From an uncultured Clostridia bacterium (GTDB lineage: Bacteria; Bacillota; Clostridia; Oscillospirales; Oscillospiraceae): a stretch of 8,583 nt of DNA. Below the pieces are notes generated by a model. That model had not been told where the DNA came from. It ran no database searches and saw only the letters and a list, made by a program, of their open reading frames with translations. Location of the stretch: positions 1 through 8,583 of the forward strand of contig CAMWSZ010000107.1 of NCBI GenBank assembly GCA_947177005.1, in the 5' to 3' direction. Shown here one piece after another: positions 1 to 6,058 of this stretch; the stretch's first letter is position 1; every line of letters starts with the position of its first letter. The translations under genes and the position numbers were made by a program.

Positions 1-575
1 ACATCACCAACGTCTACAAGCTGCCCTGCGTGGTCGCTATCAACCGCTTCCCCCTCGACACCGAGGCCGAGCTCAAGCTGGTTGAGGACAAGTGCAAGGA
101 ACTGGGCGTCAACGTGGCTCTGTCCGAAGTGTGGGCCAAGGGCGGCGAGGGCGGTATCGCTCTGGCAGAGGAAGTCATCCGTCTGTGCGAGCAGCCCAAC
201 GACTTCACCTTCTCCTATGAGCTGGATGCCTCTATCAAAGAGAAGATCGAGGCCATTGTCACCAAGATCTACGGCGGCAAGGACGTTCTGTTTACCGCCA
301 ACGCCGAGAAGCAGATCAAGCAGCTCACCGAGCTGGGCTTTGACAAGATGCCCATTTGTATGGCGAAGACCCAGTACAGCCTGACCGACGATCAGACCAA
401 GCTGGGTGCGCCCACCGGCTTTACCATTACCGTCCGCAACGTCAAGGTGTCCGCAGGCGCGGGCTTCCTGGTTGCGCTGACCGGCGACATCATGACCATG
501 CCCGGCCTGCCCAAGGCGCCCGCCGCCGAGCGTATCGACGTTGACGCCACCGGCAAGATCTCCGGCCTGTTCTGA
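1..575 (+). CDS. fhs: Formate--tetrahydrofolate ligase, 3' part (5' end outside window)
   Basis: Formate-THF ligase (10-formyl-THF synthetase) makes 10-formyl-THF from formate, THF and ATP in the cytoplasm. It is the entry step of the methyl branch of the Wood-Ljungdahl pathway and a formate-assimilation or ATP-recovery step in other anaerobes. The reading frame is open from position 3 and gives 190 residues before TGA, roughly the last third of a protein usually near 556 residues. The opening residues VVAINRFPLDTEAEL are the family's highly conserved segment, followed by the typical WAKGGEGG and the C-terminal ITVRNVKVSAGAGF, GDIMTMPGLPKAPAAERID pattern. The GTG at 30 is an internal valine, not a start. 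It lies upstream of and co-directional with fchA and folD, which act on its product. A GC hairpin follows the stop. The identification is secure; only the truncation by the window edge limits it. Confidence 0.97.
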   Translation, partial: ITNVYKLPCVVAINRFPLDTEAELKLVEDKCKELGVNVALSEVWAKGGEGGIALAEEVIRLCEQPNDFTFSYELDASIKEKIEAIVTKIYGGKDVLFTANAEKQIKQLTELGFDKMPICMAKTQYSLTDDQTKLGAPTGFTITVRNVKVSAGAGFLVALTGDIMTMPGLPKAPAAERIDVDATGKISGLF

Positions 576-592
576 TTCACCCCTTCCGGTTA

Positions 593-627
593 CAGTCCCG
601 GCGGCCCCCGCCGCCGGGATTGCTTTT
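593..627 (+). terminator. GC-rich hairpin after fhs, probable terminator or attenuator
   Basis: CCCGGCGGC (597-605) pairs perfectly with GCCGCCGGG (610-618) across a CCCC loop. The stem extends outward through T596-A619, a G-T wobble, A594-T621 and C593-G622. Only four T residues follow (624-627), after GC, so termination may be partial and let fhs transcription read into the downstream genes. I saw no convincing promoter between this hairpin and the gene at 677, which fits partial read-through, but a non-consensus promoter cannot be excluded. Confidence 0.7.
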
Positions 628-676
628 GCCGGAGAATTGTCTGAGAAAAGAAACCATAGAAAGAAAGTAATACATC

Positions 677-1240
677 ATGGCTGGCTATATGACCTACTGG
701 CCCCAGGACCGGATTGCCGTCCTGAAAAAAGCCGGTGACACCGGACCGATTCAGGTGGCGTTCGGCAGCCTCCACACCAGAATGCCCACCATTGCCTCTG
801 TTCAAGTGGGGGATATCCTGTATCCCATCACCTTCATGGACGGCACGATCTGTGTAATGGCCCGTCTGCCGGTGGAGAAAAAGGAGTCCGCGTATGACTA
901 CCTTGTGCGGGAGCTGGGCAACCAGCGCGGCGCGCTGGTGCCGGACGGCGTGGACGAATTCGCCTATTACGGCACCCCCATGAAGCCCCATAAGGAGCAT
1001 CAGGAACCCTTCAACTGCTGTTCCCAGCACGCGGTCAGCGGGACCCGCGGCTCCTCCATTGAACCCCGTCCGCTGCCCAGGGAGCTTTTGCCGGAACTGC
1101 GGTTCGGCCCGAAGGGCAAGGAAAAGGGAATAAAATTCAATCAAAAGGGCGCGGTCGTAACCAGCTGCCTCAACTTTACCCGGCGGCTGGACAGCAAAAC
1201 CTTTGAGATTTTTGAAGCCTTGTTTCAAGACGAGGCATAA
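677..1240 (+). CDS. Hypothetical protein between fhs and fchA, function unknown
   Basis: I do not recognise this 187-residue protein with confidence. The ATG at 677 is preceded by a purine-rich stretch (AGAAAGAAAG, ending about 9 bases upstream). No signal peptide or membrane segment is seen, so it is probably cytoplasmic. Residues 41-65 (VGDILYP...GTICVMARLPVEK) have the beta-rich, GD-turn look of a small PUA/ASCH-like barrel, but this is a weak impression. Residues 105-118 hold a dense His/Cys group (H105, H108, C114, C115, H118), with C59 and C164 elsewhere, which could bind a metal. It is followed by a run rich in Pro and Arg (129-135). The gene sits between fhs and fchA, 22 bases upstream of the fchA start, in the same direction, so it is probably co-expressed with one-carbon folate enzymes. 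The coding call is firm; no function is assigned. Confidence 0.85.
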   Translation: MAGYMTYWPQDRIAVLKKAGDTGPIQVAFGSLHTRMPTIASVQVGDILYPITFMDGTICVMARLPVEKKESAYDYLVRELGNQRGALVPDGVDEFAYYGTPMKPHKEHQEPFNCCSQHAVSGTRGSSIEPRPLPRELLPELRFGPKGKEKGIKFNQKGAVVTSCLNFTRRLDSKTFEIFEALFQDEA

Positions 1241-1246
1241 TTGCAT

Positions 1247-1253
1247 AAAGGAG
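1247..1253 (+). promoter_or_regulatory. Ribosome binding site fixing the fchA start
   Basis: AAAGGAG lies 9 bases before the ATG at 1263. The open frame continues upstream to an ATG at 1203 inside the preceding gene, but that one has no such site and would add 20 residues absent from the family. The site therefore decides for 1263. Confidence 0.85.
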
Positions 1254-1262
1254 ACTACTATA

Positions 1263-1883
1263 ATGGATTTCGCACAGGCTTCCTGTACTGAGTTTGTAAC
1301 CGTTCTCGCGTCCAACGCTCCCGTTCCCGGCGGCGGCGGCGCGTCCGCTCTGGTGGCCGCAATCGGCACCGCGCTGGGCAATATGGTCGGCTCCCTCACC
1401 GTGGGCAAGAAAAAATACGCCGAAGTCGAGGAAGAGATCATCGCCCTGAAGGCAAAGTGCGACAGCCTCCAGAAAGAACTGCTGGAGCAAATCGCTCTGG
1501 ACGCCAAGGGCTTTGAGCCTCTGGCAAAGGCTTACGGCATCCCCAAAGACGACCCCAACCGTGACAAGACCTTGGAAGAGGCCACCATGGTGGCCTGCCA
1601 GGTGCCCATGAAGATCATGGAGCTGTGCTGCCAGTCGCTGGACGCCATTGCCGTGTTCGCCGAAAAAGGCAGCCGGCTTGCCGTCAGCGACGCCGGATGC
1701 GGTGCGGTGTGCGTCAAGGCCGCCCTCCAGGCCGCAAGCCTGAACGTGTTCATCAATACCAAAACCCTCAAAAACCGTGAGGCCGCCGAAGAGATGAACA
1801 AAAAATGCCTCGGTATGCTGGATCAATACTGCGCTCTGGCAGACAACATTTTCGAGACCGTAAAGGCCGGATTTTTTAAGTAA
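1263..1883 (+). CDS. fchA: FchA-type formimidoyl-THF cyclodeaminase / methenyl-THF cyclohydrolase family protein
   Basis: This 206-residue cytoplasmic protein belongs to the family of the C-terminal cyclodeaminase domain of mammalian FTCD and of stand-alone clostridial FchA (usually about 205-210 residues). Members release ammonia from 5-formimino-THF to give 5,10-methenyl-THF. The Methylobacterium member Fch instead hydrolyses methenyl-THF to 10-formyl-THF. Diagnostic segments are PVPGGGGASAL (21-30) with the following MVGSLTVGKKKY (41-52), the D80/F84/A88 helix before GIPKD, and EKGSRLAVSDAG (134-145) leading to NVFIN (161-165). No formiminotransferase domain is fused. It sits between the unknown gene and folD, 17 bases before the folD start. 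Because the adjacent FolD lacks cyclohydrolase residues, this protein may supply that activity. Which reaction dominates cannot be read from sequence alone. Confidence 0.93.
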   Translation: MDFAQASCTEFVTVLASNAPVPGGGGASALVAAIGTALGNMVGSLTVGKKKYAEVEEEIIALKAKCDSLQKELLEQIALDAKGFEPLAKAYGIPKDDPNRDKTLEEATMVACQVPMKIMELCCQSLDAIAVFAEKGSRLAVSDAGCGAVCVKAALQAASLNVFINTKTLKNREAAEEMNKKCLGMLDQYCALADNIFETVKAGFFK

Positions 1884-1900
1884 GAAAGGGATAGACAACA

Positions 1901-2782
1901 ATGGCTAAACTGTTATTAGGGAAAGAAGTCAACGAAAAGCTTAACGCCCGCATCATCGCCGACTGTGAGGCCCTGAAAGCGAAGGGCGTCAACCCCACGA
2001 TGGGCATTGTCCGCTGCGGCGAGCGTCCGGACGACCTGAGCTATGAAAAGGGCGCTGTCAAGCGCGCCGAGATGCTGGGCGTGGCCGTGGAAAAATTCGT
2101 CCTGCCCGAGGACGTCAGCAAGGAAGAGCTCATCAAGGTCATTCAGGAGATCAACGCCAACGATAAGATCCACGGCGTACTGATGTTCCGTCCCCTGCCC
2201 AAGCACCTGAAAGCCGATCAGGACGAGATCTGCAACCTCCTTGACCCCCGCAAGGACATTGACGGCATGACCGACCTGTCCAACGCCGGTGTGTACATGG
2301 GCAAGCAGCTTGGCTTTGCGCCCTGCACCGCCGAGGCCTGCATGACCATTCTGGACCACTACGGCATCGACTGCACCGGCAAAAAGGCTGTTGTGATTGG
2401 GCGCAGTCTGGTCATCGGCAAGCCCGCCGCCATGATGCTCACCGCCAAAAACGCCACCGTTACCGTCTGCCATACCCGCACCAAGGACGTTCCCGCCATT
2501 GCCCGGGAGGCCGATATCATCGTATCCTCCGCCGGTGTGCTGCGCAGTCTGACAAAGGAGTATGTCCGTCCGGGCCAGGTGGTCGTGGACGTGTCCATTA
2601 ACTGGGACGCCGAAAAAGTCAACAGCAAGGGCGGCAAGGGCGCAATCGCCGGAGACGCCGTGTTTGAGGAAGTGGAGCCTGTCGTGGAGGCGATCACCCC
2701 GGTTCCCGGCGGCGTGGGCTCCGTGACCACCAGCATCTCAATCGGCCATGTGGTGGAGGCTGCCAAGCGTTCTCTCAGTTAA
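1901..2782 (+). CDS. folD: FolD-family methylene-THF dehydrogenase, divergent, key cyclohydrolase residues missing
   Basis: This 293-residue cytoplasmic enzyme has the full FolD length and fold. FolD normally oxidises 5,10-methylene-THF to methenyl-THF with NAD(P) and then hydrolyses it to 10-formyl-THF. The dinucleotide-binding segment is intact: VIGRSLVIGKPAAMML (165-180), CHTRT (190-194), and PGGVGS (269-274, where most FolD have PGGVGP). D121 in KDIDG is kept. The N-terminal catalytic segment aligns without gaps to E. coli FolD from G40, but the usual Ser is D45, Tyr is kept (Y48), the catalytic Lys is A52 (GCT at 2054-2056), and the Gln of the VQLPLP motif is F96 (TTC at 2186-2188). In human MTHFD1 the equivalent Lys56 is essential for cyclohydrolase but not dehydrogenase activity. 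I therefore infer a dehydrogenase-biased enzyme working beside FchA. A purine-rich GAAAGGGA site precedes the ATG. The family is certain; the activity split is inference. Confidence 0.95.
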   Translation: MAKLLLGKEVNEKLNARIIADCEALKAKGVNPTMGIVRCGERPDDLSYEKGAVKRAEMLGVAVEKFVLPEDVSKEELIKVIQEINANDKIHGVLMFRPLPKHLKADQDEICNLLDPRKDIDGMTDLSNAGVYMGKQLGFAPCTAEACMTILDHYGIDCTGKKAVVIGRSLVIGKPAAMMLTAKNATVTVCHTRTKDVPAIAREADIIVSSAGVLRSLTKEYVRPGQVVVDVSINWDAEKVNSKGGKGAIAGDAVFEEVEPVVEAITPVPGGVGSVTTSISIGHVVEAAKRSLS

Positions 2783-2793
2783 CAGGAGGTTTT

Positions 2794-4125
2794 ATGGCTA
2801 ACTCTAAGGACAGCGGCGGGATTATCCGGTCCTTTCTCGCGGCGTCTGCGCTGGCCTGCCTGATTGCCGCGGTCCTCGCCCCCGACCGGGGGAATATGCT
2901 CAGCGGCCTGATGCAGATTCTGATGTCCCCCTCCCAGCTGACCACCGATTACTTCCTGATTGGCGGCGTCTCCGGCACCTTCTTCAGCGTGGGACTGGTG
3001 GGCGTGATCTGCGTGATCATGATGTATCTGCCCGGCACTACCGTCAAGGGCAGTACTATCGCCGCTTATTTCCTGACAATGGGCTTCTCCTTCTGGGGAA
3101 TCAACGCGCTGAATATGCTCCCGTTTGTGCTGGGTGTATTCCTCCACTCCCTGGCAAGAAAACAGCCCTTTGCAAACTTTGTGGACCTGGCGATGTTCGC
3201 CACCGCACTGTGCCCCCTGGCCAGCGAACTGCTGCTGCGCTATCCCAGCGACGCGGAAATCCATGGAATTACGGCTGGCAGCGTGGCGCTGGCGGTGATC
3301 GTAGGCGCTGCGGTGGGCTTCCTGACCCCCGCAATGGCCGGGCATTCGCCCAACGTCCACAAGGGCTACGACCTGTACTCCGCCGCACTGCCCGGCGGCC
3401 TGCTGGGGTTCTTCCTGGCGGCGCTGCTGTACAAGACCGCCGGGTACACGGTTCCCGCCATTGAGGCCCATTTGGGCGGCAGCCGTCCCGAGGTTGTGTG
3501 GACGTTCTGCATCGTCTTTTTCGGACTGTGCATTGCCGCCGGTTTCCGGCTGAATGGAAACTCTTTCAAGGGCTACGGCAAGCTTCTTCAGGATACCGGC
3601 CATAAGGCCGATTTCACCGCCAAATACGGCCCCGGCTTGGCAATCATGAACGTGGGCGTATACGGTCTGATGATCGTCGCATATTACATCTTCGTGAACG
3701 CTATTATGGGCAGCGCCCTGAACGGCTTTAACGGCGTCACGCTGGGCATCGTGTACTGCATGGTCTGCTTCGGCGCGGCGGGCGCGCATCCCGGCAACGT
3801 TTGGCCCATTATGATCGGATACATCGCGGCAAGCTTTGCCGCTACCGCCCTGGGCGGCCCCTTCGCCGTCAACGCGCAGGCCATTATGGTCGGGTTATGC
3901 TTCGCCAGTGGTCTGGCCCCCATTGCGGGCGCTTACGGCTGGTGGGCCGGAGTCCTTGGCGGCGCGATGCACTACGCATTGGTCACATCCGTGCCCGCTA
4001 TCCACGGCGGCTTCTGCCTGTACAACGGCGGCTTTACAGCCCTGTTGGTGGCGGTGATTCTGGTGCCGCAGCTTGAGATGTTCTGCAAAACCAAGGAGCA
4101 GCGTCTCGCGGGCAAAAAGCAGTAA
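2794..4125 (+). CDS. DUF1576-type multi-pass membrane protein, transporter-like
   Basis: This 443-residue protein is very hydrophobic, with about 11-13 likely membrane segments (for example 12-30, 55-80, 88-122, 130-148, 158-182, 198-215, 234-250, 280-303, 312-352, 362-398, 408-427) and a charged C-terminal tail. I recognise it as a DUF1576 protein, a Firmicutes family with no known function. Two halves share spaced motifs: NMLPFVLG (107-114) and NVWPIMIG (335-342); PFA at 125 and 356; LCPLA (139-143) and LAPIA (374-378); VHKGYDLY (188-195) and IHGGFCLY (403-410). This indicates an internal duplication, common in secondary transporters. AGGAGG (2784-2789) lies 4 bases before the ATG. It begins 11 bases after folD and ends 17 bases before the cyclo-ligase gene, so it is almost certainly co-transcribed with folate enzymes. 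A role in moving formate, a folate, or a one-carbon donor such as an amino acid is possible but unproven. Confidence 0.88.
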   Translation: MANSKDSGGIIRSFLAASALACLIAAVLAPDRGNMLSGLMQILMSPSQLTTDYFLIGGVSGTFFSVGLVGVICVIMMYLPGTTVKGSTIAAYFLTMGFSFWGINALNMLPFVLGVFLHSLARKQPFANFVDLAMFATALCPLASELLLRYPSDAEIHGITAGSVALAVIVGAAVGFLTPAMAGHSPNVHKGYDLYSAALPGGLLGFFLAALLYKTAGYTVPAIEAHLGGSRPEVVWTFCIVFFGLCIAAGFRLNGNSFKGYGKLLQDTGHKADFTAKYGPGLAIMNVGVYGLMIVAYYIFVNAIMGSALNGFNGVTLGIVYCMVCFGAAGAHPGNVWPIMIGYIAASFAATALGGPFAVNAQAIMVGLCFASGLAPIAGAYGWWAGVLGGAMHYALVTSVPAIHGGFCLYNGGFTALLVAVILVPQLEMFCKTKEQRLAGKKQ

Positions 4126-4142
4126 AAGGAGGATATCTGTTT

Positions 4143-4703
4143 ATGACAAAACAAGAAATGCGGGCTGAGATGGCCCGGCGGGTCAAGAACCTGTCACCTG
4201 TGTACTGCCGTGAGGCCGATGAAGCAATCTGCCGTGTGATCCTACAGGCGGAATGCTATCAAACCGCTCAGACCGTTTTCTGCTATGTCGGAACAGAGCG
4301 GGAGATCGATACCTCCCGGTTGATCCATATTCTGCTGCAGGACGGAAAAAAAGTGGCTGTGCCGCTGTGCCGGGCCAAAGGCTTTATGGAAGCCCGCCAG
4401 ATCATGGGCATGGGCGACCTGGTTTCGGGACAGTACGGAATTTTGGCGCCGCGTCTGACGTGTCCGGTAGTGGAGCCGGAGGAAATTGATCTGGCGCTGG
4501 TTCCGTGCAGTACCGGGAACGCAAAGGGCCAGCGGCTGGGCTACGGCGGAGGATACTACGACCGGTATCTGCCGAAAACGAATTGTCCAAAGCTGCTGCT
4601 GTGCCGCCGCCATTTGGTCAGGGACGATATCCCTATGGAGGAGCACGACGTAAAAATGGACTTTCTTGTAACGGAGCGGGGGATCGAGCCCTGCCGCGAT
4701 TAA
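4143..4703 (+). CDS. 5-formyltetrahydrofolate cyclo-ligase (MTHFS family)
   Basis: This enzyme converts 5-formyl-THF to 5,10-methenyl-THF with ATP, rescuing a folate form that is a dead end and inhibits other folate enzymes. At 186 residues it has the usual family length. Visible motifs are the N-terminal KQEMR (3-7), the YVGTEREIDT segment (48-57), GKKVAVPLC (68-76), GQYGILAP (96-103), and the signature KGQRLGYGGGYYDRYL (128-143), the phosphate/folate-binding loop. The residues before it read VPCSTG where many homologues have VPGxAF, a local variation. AAGGAGG at 4126-4132 lies 10 bases before the ATG. It is the last gene of the folate run and is closed by a terminator 13 bases after the stop. 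Its product, methenyl-THF, is the substrate of the cyclohydrolase step, so its presence beside fchA and folD is coherent. Homologues carry names such as ygfA or yqgN. Confidence 0.95.
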   Translation: MTKQEMRAEMARRVKNLSPVYCREADEAICRVILQAECYQTAQTVFCYVGTEREIDTSRLIHILLQDGKKVAVPLCRAKGFMEARQIMGMGDLVSGQYGILAPRLTCPVVEPEEIDLALVPCSTGNAKGQRLGYGGGYYDRYLPKTNCPKLLLCRRHLVRDDIPMEEHDVKMDFLVTERGIEPCRD

Positions 4704-4716
4704 ATTGCCAAAGCAG

Positions 4717-4757
4717 GCGGGGCGGAGCTGTAAAAACAGCATCCGCCCCGCTTTTTT
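4717..4757 (+). terminator. Rho-independent terminator of the folate operon
   Basis: GCGGGGCGGA (4717-4726) plus GCTGT (4727-4731) pair with ACAGC (4736-4740) and TCCGCCCCGC (4742-4751). The loop is AAAA and there is one bulged A at 4741. Six T residues follow (4752-4757). The T run overlaps the stop codon of the convergent - strand gene. The opposite strand has no T run beyond the stem, so it is directional for the + strand. Confidence 0.95.
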
Positions 4758-5967
4758 ATTCCTCTGTCAAATTTTCGATACAGACGTCAATCTCTGTATA
4801 TACCTGCCGCATCCAGGCTTTCCATCGGGGTTTGTCGAAGAGATTCAGATAGGGGCCGTTCTCACCGTGGAAATCGGGGAGAAGCTCCTCCGATTCGTCC
4901 GGAAGAAATTTCCACCATACATTCCCCAGGTTCAAGGAGGTTATGTAGTTCGTGCGAGGAGATTCCGGCAGCAATTTTGCAATCCGCTTTGTGGCCTTCA
5001 CATCAAACTCTCCGCCCGCACTGTTCAGATATATGCCATAATATAACCGCCACTCCATAACAAAATCAATGCAAAGCGTCCGGTTTCCATATTCCGCTAT
5101 CACATAAGTAAGAAAAGGAGAATTTTTAAAGCAGGGCCTTTGGCTGTACTTCAGAGCATTCTCGTCGTAATCATATTCCAACAGCTCCAAACGGTTTCCG
5201 ATGTATCGTTTGATCCCGGAAAATATCCGGCGCAGAAGATCCGCCTTGGCCTCTGTCAGCGCATTTGCGATTGCCTGCGCGCTTTCATAGCTGGCCCGGG
5301 ATGCGCCGACCATATTCTGTATCATGTCCATATAAACATCCTCCATACGGTTTGCGAGCTTATCGATCAATTGTATGTACTGCCGGATTATTTCCGACAC
5401 GGCGGGCACCTTCCAGGCGATTTTTCCGCACTCCACCAGCCATGCCCGTACATCACAGCGGAAATCCCGGGTGGTATAATTGAGAGAATTGTCACCGCCG
5501 GTACTGTATTCTGACGGTTCGTGCCCGTCCAGCGTCAGATAAAATACCAGATTGTTCCCGGACCGGGAGGCGGCATAGTCCGCGTAGCGCTTGACTTGCA
5601 GCTCCTGATCCGGCGCATGGATTTTGATTTCAAAGGGATAACAGAGGTCTTTTCCCAGCAAAAGCAGGTCGATTTTTCCCGCGCTGCACGAATATTCCCG
5701 GAAAACCTGCACCGGAGTATCCGGATACTTCTCATCTATGACAAGCCTGAAAAATTCGCGCAGAAATCTGTCCCCCATGCCGTGGCTGCCGTCCGGATTG
5801 AGCAGCTCATACAGCAAATGATTGTGGGTCTGCACCTCCTTGGTCTCGATCTCCAAAACGCTGAAAATATTGAAGCCGCCGCCGCTCCGCCGGAGCTGTT
5901 CCCGGCGAATCTCCAGCAGTTTTTCCGTCTGCTGAAGCAGAAGCCGTACCGCAGCAAGGTCTGACAT
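4756..5967 (-). CDS. PD-(D/E)XK nuclease superfamily protein (PDDEXK_4-like)
   Basis: This 403-residue protein resembles the PDDEXK_4 group. Residues 31-72 carry the group's opening pattern (FNIFSVLE at 32-39, then HNHLLYELLNPDG and SHGMGDRFLREFF). The nuclease core follows as GKID (97-100, D100), then FEIK (112-115, E113 and K115), then Q121 and Q124xxRY (124-128). All expected catalytic residues are therefore present. The C-terminal half (200-403) is helical then beta-rich and I cannot assign it. The start is fixed by AGGAG (complement of 5974-5978), 6 bases before the ATG. GC is lower than in the neighbours (25/60 at 5041-5100 against 36/60 at 2221-2280), consistent with acquisition by transfer. 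It stands alone between convergent folate genes and a divergent cold-shock gene, with no methylase or helicase partner. Target and role, possibly defence, are unknown. Confidence 0.85.
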   Translation of the reverse strand: MSDLAAVRLLLQQTEKLLEIRREQLRRSGGGFNIFSVLEIETKEVQTHNHLLYELLNPDGSHGMGDRFLREFFRLVIDEKYPDTPVQVFREYSCSAGKIDLLLLGKDLCYPFEIKIHAPDQELQVKRYADYAASRSGNNLVFYLTLDGHEPSEYSTGGDNSLNYTTRDFRCDVRAWLVECGKIAWKVPAVSEIIRQYIQLIDKLANRMEDVYMDMIQNMVGASRASYESAQAIANALTEAKADLLRRIFSGIKRYIGNRLELLEYDYDENALKYSQRPCFKNSPFLTYVIAEYGNRTLCIDFVMEWRLYYGIYLNSAGGEFDVKATKRIAKLLPESPRTNYITSLNLGNVWWKFLPDESEELLPDFHGENGPYLNLFDKPRWKAWMRQVYTEIDVCIENLTEE

Positions 5968-6023
5968 CCTGCGCTCCTCTCTCTTTCCTGAAGGAAAAAT
6001 TTATTTTTTGTTTCATTCCGGAC

Positions 6024-6052
6024 TTGACAATTTCCGCCTTGAATGGTATGCT
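6024..6052 (+). promoter_or_regulatory. Extended -10 sigma-A-type promoter for the cold-shock gene
   Basis: A perfect -35 TTGACA (6024-6029) and a 17-base spacer lead to TATGCT (6047-6052). TG at 6044-6045 is one base before it, forming an extended -10. Transcription would begin near 6059, giving a leader of about 110 bases. The same TTGACAA read on the other strand offers TTGTCA as a possible -35 for the divergent nuclease-fold gene, but I found no good -10 for it. Confidence 0.8.
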
Positions 6053-6058
6053 ATCCAA

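Noticed and set aside
576..676. THF riboswitch ahead of the folate genes
   Set aside because: The interval is only 101 bases and is occupied by a simple GC hairpin; no multi-stem conserved core is visible. Any riboswitch for the operon would be upstream of fhs, outside the window.
1203..1262. Upstream ATG extension of fchA
   Set aside because: It lies inside the preceding gene, adds residues outside the family, and the AAAGGAG site serves the ATG at 1263.
590..1507. Long - strand open frame (305 codons) across the unknown gene and the start of fchA
   Set aside because: It spans two well-supported + strand genes and the hairpin at 593-627, and its translation matches no family I know. It is a GC-driven shadow.
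1176..1901. - strand open frame (241 codons) opposite fchA
   Set aside because: fchA on the + strand has clear family motifs; the antisense translation is low-complexity and lacks domain features.
2779..3789. Long - strand open frame (336 codons) opposite the DUF1576 gene
   Set aside because: Its translation is rich in His, Gln, Gly and Ala with no recognisable domain, as expected for the reverse of a GC-biased membrane-protein gene. The + strand frame has an AGGAGG site, membrane segments and operon spacing.
5521..5964. + strand open frame (147 codons) opposite the nuclease-fold gene
   Set aside because: The - strand frame shows the D/ExK catalytic motifs and a good ribosome site; the + strand frame has neither.
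5984..5997. TTTCC-TGAA-GGAAA inverted repeat ahead of the nuclease-fold gene as an operator
   Set aside because: Five base pairs in an A/T-rich leader is easily found by chance, and no matching second copy was seen.
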